DNA from: Marinobacter bohaiensis | GTDB taxonomy: Bacteria > Pseudomonadota > Gammaproteobacteria > Pseudomonadales > Oleiphilaceae | DNA length: 64,000 bases | Direction: 5' to 3' | Assembly (NCBI RefSeq): GCF_003258515.1 | Contig: NZ_QGEH01000004.1 | Span: forward strand, 124,001-188,000 | Shown: positions 44,980 through 56,263 of the stretch, in pieces | How positions within the stretch are numbered: the stretch's first letter is position 1 | Layout: every line of letters begins with the position of its first letter | Position numbers and translations under genes: made by a program | Notes under the pieces: generated by a model | The model's input: only the letters and a program-made list of their open reading frames with translations | Told to the model about the DNA's origin: nothing | The model's database searches: none

Positions 44980-46095
44980 TCAGACGTCGATGCGGGTCTC
45001 CTCGCCGGCCTCGAAATAGATGGCCCGGCTCAGGTCCACCATCAGTTCCGCGGGCTCGCCCGTTTCGATGGTGTGATCCGGGTCCAGCCGGCAGTGCACC
45101 TCGGTGTCGTTCATGCGGATCAACGCCATCACATCGGGCCCGGTCGGCTCGGTAACCTCGATCCGGAAACGGCCGGAGGTGGTCGCCGCCTGGTCCGCCT
45201 TGTGCGCCAGCGGCTGGGTGATGTGCTCCGGGCGAATCCCCAGATGGATCTCACGACCGGTGTACTCAGCCAGCTTCTCGGGCAGTGGCACCCGGGTTTC
45301 ATCGCCGTCGACACTGCGCAGGCTGGCCACCGGACGGCCGTTTTCGGTCTCTACCAGCAACGGGATGAAGCTCATCGCCGGAGAGCCGATGAAGCTCGCC
45401 ACGTAGCGGCAGGAGGGCTGCTCGTAGATTTCCTTGGGCGTGCCCAGCTGCAGCAGTTCGCCGTCCTTGATCACCGCGATGCGGTCGGCCAGGGTCATGG
45501 CCTCGATCTGGTCGTGGGTCACGTAGACGATGGTGGTGCCCAGACGCTGGTGCAGTCGCTTGATTTCGGTGCGCATTTCCACCCGCAGCTTGGCATCCAG
45601 GTTCGACAGGGGTTCGTCGAACAGATAGATCTTGGGCCGACGCGCCAGAGCCCGCCCCATCGCGACCCGCTGCTGCTGGCCGCCGGACAGTTGCGACGGT
45701 TTGCGATCCAGCAGGTTCTCGATCTGCAACAGCGTAGCGACCCGCTGGACTTCCGCGTCGATCTCGTCCTTGGGCATGCGACGGATTTTCAGACCGAAAG
45801 CAATGTTCTCACGCACCGACATGGTGGGATACAGCGCGTAGGACTGGAACACCATGGCGATGTCCCGGTCCTTGGGCTCGGCGTGGGTGACGTCCTTGCC
45901 ATCGATCATGATGTGGCCCTGGGTGACGGTTTCCAGACCGGCAATGCTGTTCATCAGCGTGGACTTACCGCAGCCGGACGGCCCCACCAGGATCAGGAAT
46001 TCACCGGAATCGATGTCGATATCAATACCTTTCAGGGTTTCCTGGGCGGCGTTGCCGTAGGTCTTGCGGATACCCTTGAGTTGTAATTGTGCCAT
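44980..46095 (-). CDS. gtsD: Sugar ABC transporter, ATP-binding protein (MalK/UgpC type)
   Basis: ATPase energising import of a sugar, probably glucose. The 371-aa protein has the ABC domain (Walker [10 protein letters not shown], signature LSGGQQQR, Walker B IYLFDEP, switch His in YVTHD) and a C-terminal TOBE regulatory domain (~240-365) of the MalK kind. It is the last gene of the importer operon, 9 nt after the second permease. The symbol follows the Pseudomonas glucose importer and rests on synteny. Confidence 0.88.
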   Translation of the reverse strand: MAQLQLKGIRKTYGNAAQETLKGIDIDIDSGEFLILVGPSGCGKSTLMNSIAGLETVTQGHIMIDGKDVTHAEPKDRDIAMVFQSYALYPTMSVRENIAFGLKIRRMPKDEIDAEVQRVATLLQIENLLDRKPSQLSGGQQQRVAMGRALARRPKIYLFDEPLSNLDAKLRVEMRTEIKRLHQRLGTTIVYVTHDQIEAMTLADRIAVIKDGELLQLGTPKEIYEQPSCRYVASFIGSPAMSFIPLLVETENGRPVASLRSVDGDETRVPLPEKLAEYTGREIHLGIRPEHITQPLAHKADQAATTSGRFRIEVTEPTGPDVMALIRMNDTEVHCRLDPDHTIETGEPAELMVDLSRAIYFEAGEETRIDV

Positions 46096-46104
46096 TGTGG
46101 ACCT

Positions 46105-46974
46105 CTAACCTTTTACAGCGCCGGACGTCAGTCCGCGAATGAAATACTTGCCGGCCAGCACGTAGACGACGAGCGTGGGCAGCGCGGCGATCATGGCGGC
46201 GGCCATGTCCACGTTGTACTCCTTCACGCCAGTGCTGGTGTTGACCAGATTGTTCAGGCCGACCGTAATCGGCTGGCTGTCACCGCTGGCGAACACCACG
46301 CCGAACAGGAAGTCGTTCCAGATCTGGGTGAACTGCCAGATGAAACACACCATGAACGTCGGTACGGACATGGGCAGCAGGATCTTGACGAAAATGGTCA
46401 CGAATCCGGCGCCATCCAGTCGCGCGGCTTTGATCAGAGCGTCCGGGACGGCCACATAGAAATTGCGGAAGAACAGTGTGGTAAAGGCAATGCCGTAGAC
46501 CACATGGACCAGCACCAGCCCCGGGGTGGTGTTGGCCAGTCCCAGTTTGCCCAGAACGCCGGCCATCGGCAGCAGGATCACCTGGAACGGCAGAAAGCAG
46601 CCGAAAAGCAGCAAGCTGAAGAAGATGTCGGAGCCCCGAAAACGCCACTTGGAAAACACATAGCCGTTGATCGCCCCCAGGAAGGTGGAGATCATCACGG
46701 CCGGAACGGCCATCTTCAGGGAGTTCCAGAAGAAACCGTGGACGCCGTTACACTCGACGCCGGTACAGGCACTGGACCAGGCCTTGGCCCAGGCATCCAG
46801 CGTCCAGGTTTCCGGCAGGCTCATCAGATTGCCGGTGCGGATGTCGCCGGTGGTCTTGAAACTGGTCACCAGCATGATGAAAACCGGGATCAGGTAGGCG
46901 ATACAGGCCAGCAACAGCGTACCGTAAACCAACAGACGCCCGGTGCTCAGGGAATTGCGTACTGAATTAGCCAT
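46105..46974 (-). CDS. gtsC: Sugar ABC transporter permease (MalG type)
   Basis: A 289-aa inner-membrane permease with six membrane segments. The EAA loop reads VAVPDALIKAARLDGAGFVTIFVKILLPMS, and the closing segment ends VLAGKYFIRGLTSGAVKG as in MalG-like subunits. It overlaps the other permease gene by 8 nt and lies 9 nt before the ATPase. The periplasmic loop holds CTGVECNG, a possible disulfide. Confidence 0.9.
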   Translation of the reverse strand: MANSVRNSLSTGRLLVYGTLLLACIAYLIPVFIMLVTSFKTTGDIRTGNLMSLPETWTLDAWAKAWSSACTGVECNGVHGFFWNSLKMAVPAVMISTFLGAINGYVFSKWRFRGSDIFFSLLLFGCFLPFQVILLPMAGVLGKLGLANTTPGLVLVHVVYGIAFTTLFFRNFYVAVPDALIKAARLDGAGFVTIFVKILLPMSVPTFMVCFIWQFTQIWNDFLFGVVFASGDSQPITVGLNNLVNTSTGVKEYNVDMAAAMIAALPTLVVYVLAGKYFIRGLTSGAVKG

Positions 46975-47896
46975 TGCGCTGCCCCCTCAGTTCCGAATAC
47001 AGGTACGGCACCAGGATGGCGAGCAGCATAGCCAGCATCATCATCGCACTGGCCGCACCCAGGCCCATCTGACCGCGGGTGAAAGTGAAGGCATACATGA
47101 ACAGGGCCGGCAGGTCGGACGAATAGCCCGGGCCGCCTGCGGTCATGGCCGTAACCAGGTCGAAGCTCTTGATGGCGATGTGCGCCAGCACCATCACCGA
47201 GCTGAAGAAAACCGGGCGCATGGCCGGCAGCACGATGCGCAGATAAATGCGCGGCAGGCTCGCGCCGTCCACCCGGGCGGCGTTGATGATGGAGCCGTCG
47301 ATGCCCCGCAGTCCCGCCAGGAACAGCGCCATCACGAAGCCGGAGGCCTGCCACACGGCGGCAATCACGATGGTGTAGATCACCATGTCGGGATCGGTCA
47401 GCCAATCGAACTTGAAGCTGGTCCAGCCCCAGTCGTGCATCAGTTTTTCCAGCCCCAGGCTAGGGTTGAGAATCCACTGCCAGACCGCACCGGTGACGAT
47501 CATCGACAGGGCCATGGGATAGAGATAGATCGTGCGGATCACGCCTTCGTTGCGGATACGCTGGTCCAGCAGGATCGCCAGGAAGCAGCCAATCGCCAGG
47601 CAGGACACGATGAACAGCACACCAAAAATGACCAGGTTGGTGCAGGCTGTCACCCAGCGATCGTTGGCGAACAGTTTGGCGTACTGTTCAAAGCCCACGA
47701 ACTCGTAGCTGGGCAGAAAGGTGGACCCGGTCAGCGACAGCACGCCGGTCCAGATCATGAATCCGTAGATACCCACCAGCGCCATCACGGCCGTCGGCGC
47801 AAGCGCCAGTTTGGGAAGCCAGTGTTGCAAATGCTGGGTCAGACGGACACGGGGACGCTGTGGCGTCGCCTCGGACGCCGCACCGATGTGAGCCAT
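46967..47896 (-). CDS. gtsB: Sugar ABC transporter permease (MalF type)
   Basis: A 309-aa permease with six membrane segments after a short cytoplasmic N-terminus. The EAA loop is LRGIDGSIINAARVDGASLPRIYLRIVLP. It pairs with the MalG-type subunit that it overlaps by 8 nt. An intercistronic hairpin separates it from the binding-protein gene, so its expression may be lower. Confidence 0.9.
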   Translation of the reverse strand: MAHIGAASEATPQRPRVRLTQHLQHWLPKLALAPTAVMALVGIYGFMIWTGVLSLTGSTFLPSYEFVGFEQYAKLFANDRWVTACTNLVIFGVLFIVSCLAIGCFLAILLDQRIRNEGVIRTIYLYPMALSMIVTGAVWQWILNPSLGLEKLMHDWGWTSFKFDWLTDPDMVIYTIVIAAVWQASGFVMALFLAGLRGIDGSIINAARVDGASLPRIYLRIVLPAMRPVFFSSVMVLAHIAIKSFDLVTAMTAGGPGYSSDLPALFMYAFTFTRGQMGLGAASAMMMLAMLLAILVPYLYSELRGQRNG

Positions 47897-47925
47897 CTTG
47901 AGAACTCCTAAACCGTTATCGGTTG

Positions 47926-47950
47926 GCGGGCGGGGCCAGGCCCCACCCGC
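47926..47950 (-). repeat. Intercistronic hairpin between the binding-protein and permease genes
   Basis: Ten-base arms 47926-47935 and 47941-47950 (one C-A mismatch), 5-nt loop, no U tract. In binding-protein operons such hairpins often protect the upstream mRNA from 3' decay and reduce permease expression. Confidence 0.7.
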
Positions 47951-47970
47951 TCAGACATGAAGTGACAGGA

Positions 47971-49221
47971 TCAAAGAGCGGACTGGACCGCGGATGCCAG
48001 ACGCTCGGCCGTTTCTTCCGGGTCCGCATCGGCGCGATTGAAGAAGTTGGTGACGACGTCGAAGATCTGGCCCTGTACGGCACTGGTGGTGGACATGCCA
48101 TGCGCCATGCTGGGCACCAGACCACCGGTGTCGGAAGTCTTCTTGAACGCATCCATGGAGGCCTGCGCGCAGTCGTCGAAGCCGGACATGTCGATGTCGG
48201 TACGGACGGGGATGGAACCCTTGGCCTTGTTGAAGACGGTCTGGAACTCAGGCTCCAGAATGGTCCGGGCCAGGTCTTTCTGGGCCTTCTCGTTGTCCGC
48301 GTCACTCAGCTTGAACATCGCCAGGGAGTCGATATTGAAGGTGAAGGAGCCCTGGGTACCGGGTGCCGGAACGCACAGGTAGTCCTCGCCGGCCACCTTG
48401 TCGGCGGCGGTGAACTCGCCTTTGGCCCAGTCGCCCATGATCTGCATGGCGGCGTCGCCGTTGATGACCATCTGGGTAGCGACGTTCCAGTCACGACCAA
48501 CCGCGTTCGGGTCGATGTAATCGCGAATCTTGTGGAACTTGGTCAGGGCTTCGACCATTTTGGGGCCGGACAGAACGTCCATATCGTGATTCACGAAAGC
48601 GGCCCGGTAGTCCTCGGGACCCAGCTCGGCCAGGGCGATGGCCTCGAACACGGTGGCGTCCTGCCAGGCCTGACCACCATGAGCCAGCGGGATCACACCG
48701 GCGGCCTTGAGCTTGTCGGCCACGGCGAAGAACTCATCCAGCGTGGTGGGCACCTCCACGCCGACCTTCTCGAACACGTCCGGATTGACCCAAAGCCAGT
48801 TGACGCGATGCACGTTGACCGGCACCGCCACATAGTCGCCCTCGTATTTCATCGTATCGGAGACCACCGGCGGCAGAACCTGGCCCCAGTTCGCTTTCTC
48901 TGCCACGTCGTCCAGGCTGGTCAGAAAACCAAGCTTGGCCCACTCCTGGATGTCCAGCCCCTTGATCTGGGCGGCTGCGGGTGGGTTGCCGGATACAGCG
49001 CGGGTCTTGAGGACCGTCATGGCCGCCTCGCCACCGCCGCCAGCCACAGCGAAATCTTTCCAGGTATGCCCCTGGTCTTCCATCATTTCCTTGAGGACAC
49101 CCATGGCCTTGGCTTCGCCGCCGGAGGTCCACCAGTGCAAGACTTCGACCTCGCCGGCGTGGGCCGGGGTCAGTGCAACACTCAGGCCGAGAGCGGCCAG
49201 AAAATGCCTGATCGGTTTCAT
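47971..49221 (-). CDS. gtsA: Sugar ABC transporter, substrate-binding protein (glucose-type)
   Basis: Periplasmic binding protein of family 1 that delivers sugar to the permeases. The 416-aa sequence has a signal peptide (about 1-22, cleavage after AHA) and the cluster pattern [15 protein letters not shown] near the N-terminus, [14 protein letters not shown] and GDWAKGEF. It resembles the GtsA glucose-binding proteins of Pseudomonas, and the adjoining GltR-type two-component system supports glucose. It is the first gene of the operon and sits behind a palindromic operator-like site. Confidence 0.9.
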   Translation of the reverse strand: MKPIRHFLAALGLSVALTPAHAGEVEVLHWWTSGGEAKAMGVLKEMMEDQGHTWKDFAVAGGGGEAAMTVLKTRAVSGNPPAAAQIKGLDIQEWAKLGFLTSLDDVAEKANWGQVLPPVVSDTMKYEGDYVAVPVNVHRVNWLWVNPDVFEKVGVEVPTTLDEFFAVADKLKAAGVIPLAHGGQAWQDATVFEAIALAELGPEDYRAAFVNHDMDVLSGPKMVEALTKFHKIRDYIDPNAVGRDWNVATQMVINGDAAMQIMGDWAKGEFTAADKVAGEDYLCVPAPGTQGSFTFNIDSLAMFKLSDADNEKAQKDLARTILEPEFQTVFNKAKGSIPVRTDIDMSGFDDCAQASMDAFKKTSDTGGLVPSMAHGMSTTSAVQGQIFDVVTNFFNRADADPEETAERLASAVQSAL

Positions 49222-49257
49222 AGGTTGGCACCTTGTTGTTTTTGTGAGTGATTATCC

Positions 49258-49277
49258 ATGTCATTTTTTTATGACAT
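49258..49277. promoter_or_regulatory. Operator-like palindrome upstream of the sugar importer
   Basis: Arms ATGTCAT (49258-49264) and ATGACAT (49271-49277) flank six T. On the minus strand a -10-like GATAAT lies just downstream (49251-49256) with only a poor -35, so a regulator probably acts here. It is 37 nt before the binding-protein start. Confidence 0.5.
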
Positions 49278-49365
49278 CACTGGAGTCTATGGCACTGTCG
49301 CAATCCTTGACGTATCAAAGTGCAAGGCCAATGTAACAGGATGGATACATTGGATGACGCCGGCG

Positions 49366-50826
49366 TCACTCGGGATTGCGGGGCAGGAACAGGCTCAGTC
49401 GCAGACCGCGCCGCTCACGGTTGGACGCCTCGACGTCGCCGCCGTGGGCGTGGGCGATGGCCCGGGCGATCCCCAGGCCCAGACCTTCCCCCGGGGCGCA
49501 GGGCGTGGCCCGGTAGTACGGCTCGAAGATCTTGTTGAGCAGCTCGGGGTCCAGGCCCGGCCCCTCGTCCTCGAAATGCAGGATCAGCTCCGACGGGGAG
49601 TCCTCGATACGGATGGTCACCCGCTCGCCGTACTTCAGGGCATTATCGAAAAGATTGCCAATGCAGCGGCGCAGAGCCAGCGGTTTGCAGCGATATCGGC
49701 GCAGCGGGCAGCCGTTGATGGTGACTTTACCCGGCGTACCGGCGGCGGGCTCCGTGACCTGATCGATCAGCGCCATGACGTCGACCGATTCCATATTCTC
49801 GTAAATGTCGTTGTCCTTGACCGACTGCAACGCGCTTTTTACCAGCAGGTCGAGCTCCTGCAGGTCCTTCTCGAACTTGGCCTGCAACGTCTCGTCTTCG
49901 AGCAGTTCGGCGCGCAGGCGCAGGCGGGTAATCGGCGTTTTCAGGTCGTGTGAGACAGAGGTGAACAGCTGCTCGCGGTCTTTCAGGTAGCGCCGGATCC
50001 GGTCGCGGAACGTGTTGAAGGCGCGGGTCACATCCACCACCTCGCTGCTGCCCCACTCCGGCACCGGCGGCCGGTCGTCGTCGAATGGCATCTCCCGCGC
50101 GGCCCGCGCCAGACGTCGCAGCGGGCGGGTCTGCCAGCGCACCATCAGGGCGATGAAGCTGAGCAGGAAAATGGTCAGCAGGACGATGAAGAACAGTTGC
50201 TGGCGCGGCAGTGCCGTGTCCTCCAGGGAGACGTAGGGGGCCGGCAGCGGCGACGCCAGGTAAAGCCATTCCTGCGGTGCGATCTCGATCTGGGTCACCA
50301 GCACCGGCGGGTTGATCGGGTCCAGGTTGAGCGCGTAGTTGGCCCAGGACGGCGGCAGGTCGGTGATCTTCATCTGGCTGTTGAGGATGCGCAGATCCTG
50401 CTGGGCCACGAACTCCACCCGGATCGGCAGGTTCTGGCCCAGCCGCTCGTGCAGCACGTCGCTGACAGCTTGGACCACCCGGGTCTTGCGATCGGTTTCC
50501 GGCAGCGCCTTGAGGGGGATTTCCATCTCGTTGAGGGACACGAAGAAGCGGGTCCCCCCCATGTTACGCAGCTGGTCCAGTACGATGTGCCGGTATTCCA
50601 GTGGCAGGGACTTGAAGAAGCGCACGGTCGCAGCCGCCGAGTACGCCAGGTTACGGCTGCTGTTCACCAGCCCCTGGTTCTCCTGGGCACGGAACGTGGT
50701 GTACCAGAAGGTCGTCGAGATGCCCTGCGCCAAAAGCACCGCCAGCAGCGTCAGCAGCAGCATTCGCGTGAGCAGCGAGCGTGGGCGGTACCGGTCCAGC
50801 CAGGCGAGCGCTTTACTCGTTTTCAT
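49366..50826 (-). CDS. Sensor histidine kinase of the sugar-importer two-component system
   Basis: A 486-aa membrane sensor: TM1 (about 18-38), a periplasmic domain of ~170 residues, TM2 (about 211-229), HAMP (~230-285), then the dimerisation/phospho-acceptor helix with His293 in VSHDLKTPITRLRLR. The ATPase part has the N box NLFDNALKYG, EDEGPGLDPE and GLGLGIARAIAHAHGG. It overlaps the response regulator by 14 nt. By synteny it is the partner of GltR that senses glucose or a related acid in Pseudomonas. Confidence 0.93.
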   Translation of the reverse strand: MKTSKALAWLDRYRPRSLLTRMLLLTLLAVLLAQGISTTFWYTTFRAQENQGLVNSSRNLAYSAAATVRFFKSLPLEYRHIVLDQLRNMGGTRFFVSLNEMEIPLKALPETDRKTRVVQAVSDVLHERLGQNLPIRVEFVAQQDLRILNSQMKITDLPPSWANYALNLDPINPPVLVTQIEIAPQEWLYLASPLPAPYVSLEDTALPRQQLFFIVLLTIFLLSFIALMVRWQTRPLRRLARAAREMPFDDDRPPVPEWGSSEVVDVTRAFNTFRDRIRRYLKDREQLFTSVSHDLKTPITRLRLRAELLEDETLQAKFEKDLQELDLLVKSALQSVKDNDIYENMESVDVMALIDQVTEPAAGTPGKVTINGCPLRRYRCKPLALRRCIGNLFDNALKYGERVTIRIEDSPSELILHFEDEGPGLDPELLNKIFEPYYRATPCAPGEGLGLGIARAIAHAHGGDVEASNRERRGLRLSLFLPRNPE

Positions 50827-51529
50827 AACTGATGGTTGCGGTGAGCATGTACCCGGCCCCGCGCACGGTCCGGATCAGCTTGGGATCGCGCCCCTTGTCC
50901 CCCAGGCGATGACGCAGGCGGCTGACCGCCACATCCACCACACGGTCCAACGGATCCGCCTCCCGCCCACGGGTTACGCCGGCAATGGTGTCCCGGTCAA
51001 GGATGCTGTTGGCGTGATCCACGAACAGCTTGAGCAGCGCGAAATCGGCCCCTGACAAGGCAATCCGCTCGCCGTGCTGGTCGTTGAGCTCGTGGGTCTG
51101 GCAATCCAGCCGCCACTGGCCAAAACGCACGTAACGCCGGAAGCCCTGCTGGCTGAGCTGGGAGCGCCGCAACAGGGCCTTGATCCGCGCCTGCAGTTCG
51201 CGCGCGCTGAAGGGTTTGGCGATGTAGTCGTCGGCGCCCAGCTCCAGGCCGATCACCTTGTCCGCCTCATCGGAGCTGGCGGTGAGCATGATGATGGGCA
51301 GCGCGAAGTGATCGCGCACCCAGCGGCACAGCGTGAACCCGTCGTCGCCGGGCAGCATGATGTCGAGGATCAACACATCCGGCAGGCACTCATCCATCGC
51401 CGCGCGCATGGCATCGCCGTCGGCGGCCATACGCACGTGATAGCCCGCCTTGCCAAGAAAGGTCTGCAGGAGTTCGCAGATGTCTTCGTCGTCGTCGACG
51501 ACCAGAACCGAGTGGGTGACTGCTGTCAT
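50813..51529 (-). CDS. gltR: OmpR-family response regulator, GltR-like
   Basis: A 238-aa regulator: receiver domain (about 6-120) with acidic DDDE at 12-15, phospho-acceptor Asp56 and the Lys of YIAKPFS, then a winged-helix DNA-binding domain (~140-232, DRVVDVAVSRLRHRLGD, LIRTVRGAGYM). ATG 51529 is chosen; the frame open to 51889 runs through the tRNA-Pro gene and is not real. No clear ribosome site is seen. It is transcribed ahead of the kinase and importer, which it probably activates. Confidence 0.93.
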   Translation of the reverse strand: MTAVTHSVLVVDDDEDICELLQTFLGKAGYHVRMAADGDAMRAAMDECLPDVLILDIMLPGDDGFTLCRWVRDHFALPIIMLTASSDEADKVIGLELGADDYIAKPFSARELQARIKALLRRSQLSQQGFRRYVRFGQWRLDCQTHELNDQHGERIALSGADFALLKLFVDHANSILDRDTIAGVTRGREADPLDRVVDVAVSRLRHRLGDKGRDPKLIRTVRGAGYMLTATISYENE

Positions 51530-51682
51530 CGGGAAAAGCCAATCGTGTCGTTTCTTTTTGTGGTGAGCACGGATCGCGGTAAGCGGGTCCGAACGCAGTC
51601 CAACACTATGTCCGTTCAGGTTCGACCTGTCCAGACAGCAGACTGACTTGAAAAACGGGAGGGCTGAAGTGAGGGCCGCAGA

Positions 51683-51726
51683 AACAACAAAGCCCGGACC
51701 TTTCGGCTCCGGGCTCTGTTGTTGAA
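51683..51726 (-). terminator. Terminator of tRNA-Pro
   Basis: A long stem on the minus strand joins AACAACA/TGTTGTT and GAGCCCGGA/TCCGGGCTT around a GCCGAAAGG loop and begins 6 nt after the tRNA. A following TTTC is short, but the stem is very stable. Confidence 0.8.
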
Positions 51727-51731
51727 TGATT

Positions 51732-51808
51732 TGGTCGGGACGGCAGGATTTGAACCTGCGACCACCTGCACCCCATACAGGTGCGCTACCAGGCTGCGCT
51801 ACGCCCCG
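51732..51808 (-). tRNA. tRNA-Pro (anticodon GGG)
   Basis: A 77-nt cloverleaf with encoded CCA (51732-51734), acceptor CGGGGCG/CGTCCCG, D arm GCGC-GCGC, anticodon loop ATGGGGT and T arm GGTTCAAATCC. A -10-like TAGAAT lies about 50 nt upstream (near 51858) without a good -35. Confidence 0.96.
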
Positions 51809-51929
51809 ACACAGCAAGCTTTTGAACTGTGAGTTCAATGGCTTAGCGGGAGCGAATTCTACACAAGCTCCCGGGAAAAATAAACACAAAATTCGGGAAA
51901 TTTCAGGGCCCGTTAAAGGACCCCAAATA

Positions 51930-52295
51930 TTAAGCGGTTGGGCTGTTGAGGACGTCGAGGACTTCCTCGAGTTCCGCGATCATCTGGCGGATGAGCTGCT
52001 TGTACTGGGACGTGTCGTCCTTGATTTCGTGACTGCTGAGCTTCTGCTTGGCGCCACCGATGGTGTAGCCCTGATCGTACAGCAGACTGCGAATCTGGCG
52101 GATGGTCAACACGTCAGCCCGCTGGTAGTAGCGCCGATTGCCGCGTCGTTTGACAGGCGACAGTTGCGGGAACTCCTGCTCCCAGTAGCGCAGCACATGG
52201 GCCTTGACGCTACAGAGATCGGCCACTTCACCAATCGTGAAGTAGCGCTTGCCAGGAATCGGCGGCAGCTCGTTGTTATGACTGGGTTCCAGCAT
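51930..52295 (-). CDS. MerR family transcriptional regulator
   Basis: A 121-aa protein: a winged helix of the MerR type (~17-88, [47 protein letters not shown]) and a short coiled coil for dimerisation. No metal-binding Cys pattern, unlike metal sensors. It overlaps the end of ihfA by 20 nt, a pairing conserved in many gammaproteobacteria. Its target is unknown. Confidence 0.93.
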   Translation of the reverse strand: MLEPSHNNELPPIPGKRYFTIGEVADLCSVKAHVLRYWEQEFPQLSPVKRRGNRRYYQRADVLTIRQIRSLLYDQGYTIGGAKQKLSSHEIKDDTSQYKQLIRQMIAELEEVLDVLNSPTA

Positions 52296-52578
52296 AGGCC
52301 TCTACTTTCTGTTTTAGTTTTTGTCCTGGCCGGAAAGTAACTACCCGCCGCGCGCTGATCGGAATTTCTTCTCCGGTCTTCGGGTTGCGCCCGGGACGTT
52401 CTTTCTTGTCCCGCAGGTCGAAGTTACCGAATCCCGACAACTTCACCTGCTCATTGTGACTGAGTGCGTCTCTGATCTCGCCGAAAAAGGCTTCCACCAT
52501 TTCCTTGGCTTCGCGTTTGTTGAGCCCGAGCTCTTCGTAAAGACGCTCTGCCATCTCCGCTTTCGTCAAAGCCGACAT
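52276..52578 (-). CDS. ihfA: Integration host factor subunit alpha
   Basis: DNA-bending protein that works as a heterodimer with IhfB. The 100-aa sequence has the HU/IHF fold with [55 protein letters not shown] (the beta arm with the intercalating Pro) and [13 protein letters not shown]. It lies 3 nt after pheT, as in E. coli. Confidence 0.98.
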   Translation of the reverse strand: MSALTKAEMAERLYEELGLNKREAKEMVEAFFGEIRDALSHNEQVKLSGFGNFDLRDKKERPGRNPKTGEEIPISARRVVTFRPGQKLKQKVEAYAGTQS

Positions 52579-52581
52579 CCG

Positions 52582-54957
52582 TTAACTCCTCAGTGTTGCT
52601 CCCAGCTCAGTCTTGAGGGATTCAATCACCGCGTTGAACCAGCCCTGGATTTCCTCTTCGTTCAGCGTCCGTTCCGGATGCTGCCAGAACAGGCTCAGAG
52701 CCAGACTCTTCTGCCCACGACCGATCGACTCGCCCTCAAACACATCGAACACGCGAACCCCGGTCAGGTGCTCCCCGGCCTGGTCACGGGCGATGCGCTG
52801 AACCTCAGCGTAAGTCAATTCGTTCCTGATAATGATAGCCAAATCCCGGCGAACTTCCGGGAATTTTGAAAATTCTTTGAAATTAGGCACATAACCGGAA
52901 ACGATCGAATTCAAGAATAGCTCAAACACGAAAGTCGTGCCATCCAGGTCGAGTTTTTTCTGAACCTGTGGGTGCAACGCTCCCAGCCAGCCGACGAACT
53001 CGCCGTCCCGACGCAGCTCTGCGGTCTGTCCCGGGTGCAGCGCGGGATGCTCGCCGGCGACGAATTCGACCTCGATGCCCAGCAGTTCAAAAAGCGCTTC
53101 CAGATCGCCTTTGACGTCGTAGAAATCCACCTTGCGACGGCCATTCACCCAGCTTTCCGGGTCCTGAGGACCGTTCACCACGCCCGCCAGCATGGGAACC
53201 TGTTCAATGGACTGATCGCTCCGGCGCACGAAGCGCAGGCCGGTTTCGAACAGCCGAATGCGCGACTGCTGACGGTTCTGGTTGTAGTCGACAGTCTGCA
53301 GCAGGCCCGGCCACAGGGATGTGCGCATCACCGCCATATCGCTGGAAATCGGATTCGCCAGGGCGATGCCTTCGTGTCCGGGATCGATCAGCTTCTGCAC
53401 TTTTTCGTCAACGAAGCTGTAGGTCACCGCCTCCTGGTAGCCGCGATCGACCAGCAGCGACTGGATGCTGGACAGCGGACGCACCGCCTCGGCTTCCTCG
53501 CGCAGGGCCAGGCTACCTACCGGCTCAGTCACCGGCAGGTTGTTGTAGCCGTAGATGCGGCCGACTTCCTCGATCAGGTCTTCTTCAATGGCAATGTCCG
53601 GGCGGTAGCTGGGCACGCCGATCATCCACCCATCGCGGGTCAGCTTGTCGACATGCAGCCCCAGACGGGTCAGGATTTCCTCGATCTCGGTGCGATCGAT
53701 GGCCAGACCCAGTACGTCGTCGACGCGCTGTTGGCGCAACTCGATCACCGGGGCTTTCGGCAGATGGGTTTCGCTGTGAACCTCGACAATCTCACCCGCT
53801 TCCCCACCGACGATCTCCAGCAGCAGGGCTGTCGCACGCTCCATGGCATCGCGGGTCAGTTGCGGGTCGACACCGCGCTCGAAGCGATGGGACGCATCAG
53901 TGTGCAGGCCGAACTGACGGGCCTTGCCGGCAATGGAGATCGAATCAAAATAGGCGGCTTCCAGAACGATGTCCCGGGTGCTTTCGGCAACGCCGGAGTG
54001 TTCGCCGCCCATCACGCCGGCGATGGCCACAGGCTTCTCGTGATCGGCGATCACCAGTGTCTGCGGCGTCAACTCGACTTCCTGGCCATCCAGCAGGACC
54101 AGCTTCTCGCCCTGCTCCGCCCAGCGCACCACGATACCGCCCTTGAGATCCTCGCGATCGAAGGCGTGCAGCGGCTGGCCCAGCTCCAGCATCACGTAGT
54201 TGGTGACGTCCACCGCCGCGTCGATGCTGCGGATGCCGGAACGGCGCAGGCGTTCGCGCATCCACAGCGGCGTCTCGACGCTAAGGTCGACGTTGCGGAT
54301 GATCCGGCCCAGGTAACGCGGACAGCCGTCGGGCGCCTCGACGCGGATGTCCATGACATCGGAGTGCACCGGCTCGACCGGGTCGATGGCCGGGCCTTCA
54401 ACAAGCTGGCGATTGAGCACGCCCACTTCCCGGGCCAGGCCCCGAATCGACAGACAATCGCTGCGGTTCGGGGTCAGATCGACGTCGATCATGGCATCGT
54501 CGAGCCCCAGGTAGGCGCGAATATCCTCACCCACGGTGGCGGATTCGGGCAGCTCCATCAGGCCTTCGTGGCTGTCGGACAATTGCAGTTCGGACTCGGA
54601 ACACAGCATGCCGTTGGACGGCTGGCCACGCAGCTTGGCCTTCTTGATCTTGAAGTTGCCCGGCAGCACCGCACCCACGGTGGCGAACGGCACTTTCAGC
54701 CCCGGACGCACGTTGGGCGCGCCACACACCACCTGGACGGTTTCCTCGCCACCGGCGACCTGACACACGCGTAGCTTGTCCGCATCCGGGTGCGGCTCAA
54801 CCGATTCCACGAGGCCCACGATCACACCGCTGAATTCTCCGGCCACCGGTTCAAATTCGTCGACTTCCAGCCCCGCCATGGTGATCTGATCCACCAGAGC
54901 CTGGGTGTCGATTTCCGGGTTGACCCACTCACGCAGCCACTGTTCGCTAAATTTCAT
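52582..54957 (-). CDS. pheT: Phenylalanine--tRNA ligase beta subunit
   Basis: Forms the alpha2-beta2 synthetase that charges tRNA-Phe. The 791-aa protein holds the N-terminal tRNA-binding OB fold (~40-150, VESVEPHPDADKLRVCQV), the B3/B4 editing domain (~210-385), B5 (~400-475) and the C-terminal ferredoxin-fold anticodon-binding domain (~698-790, FPEVRRDLAIIIRN). It starts 53 nt after pheS. Confidence 0.98.
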   Translation of the reverse strand: MKFSEQWLREWVNPEIDTQALVDQITMAGLEVDEFEPVAGEFSGVIVGLVESVEPHPDADKLRVCQVAGGEETVQVVCGAPNVRPGLKVPFATVGAVLPGNFKIKKAKLRGQPSNGMLCSESELQLSDSHEGLMELPESATVGEDIRAYLGLDDAMIDVDLTPNRSDCLSIRGLAREVGVLNRQLVEGPAIDPVEPVHSDVMDIRVEAPDGCPRYLGRIIRNVDLSVETPLWMRERLRRSGIRSIDAAVDVTNYVMLELGQPLHAFDREDLKGGIVVRWAEQGEKLVLLDGQEVELTPQTLVIADHEKPVAIAGVMGGEHSGVAESTRDIVLEAAYFDSISIAGKARQFGLHTDASHRFERGVDPQLTRDAMERATALLLEIVGGEAGEIVEVHSETHLPKAPVIELRQQRVDDVLGLAIDRTEIEEILTRLGLHVDKLTRDGWMIGVPSYRPDIAIEEDLIEEVGRIYGYNNLPVTEPVGSLALREEAEAVRPLSSIQSLLVDRGYQEAVTYSFVDEKVQKLIDPGHEGIALANPISSDMAVMRTSLWPGLLQTVDYNQNRQQSRIRLFETGLRFVRRSDQSIEQVPMLAGVVNGPQDPESWVNGRRKVDFYDVKGDLEALFELLGIEVEFVAGEHPALHPGQTAELRRDGEFVGWLGALHPQVQKKLDLDGTTFVFELFLNSIVSGYVPNFKEFSKFPEVRRDLAIIIRNELTYAEVQRIARDQAGEHLTGVRVFDVFEGESIGRGQKSLALSLFWQHPERTLNEEEIQGWFNAVIESLKTELGATLRS

Positions 54958-55010
54958 GCTCTTCGCCTTGTCCTGATGCCGTTAATCCTGAAACCCAATT
55001 GACCTGCCGA

Positions 55011-56162
<1,152 letters not shown>

Positions 56163-56183
56163 CTATTCTACAGGCCCTGAAAT

Positions 56184-56213
56184 AAAAAAGGGGGAAGAGC
56201 ATGCTCTTCCCCC
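56184..56213 (-). terminator. Terminator of the infC-rpmI-rplT transcript
   Basis: A perfect 24-bp palindrome (56190-56213, GGGGGAAGAG-CATG-CTCTTCCCCC) followed on the minus strand by T6, 50 nt beyond the rplT stop. Confidence 0.9.
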
Positions 56214-56263
56214 TTTCGGAATACCTTTCGGCATCCCAACCGATATGCAATCGATGAAAGAGC

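Noticed and set aside
51530-51889. N-terminal extension of the response regulator
   Set aside because: It would translate through the terminator and the tRNA-Pro gene; the receiver domain begins at the ATG at 51529.
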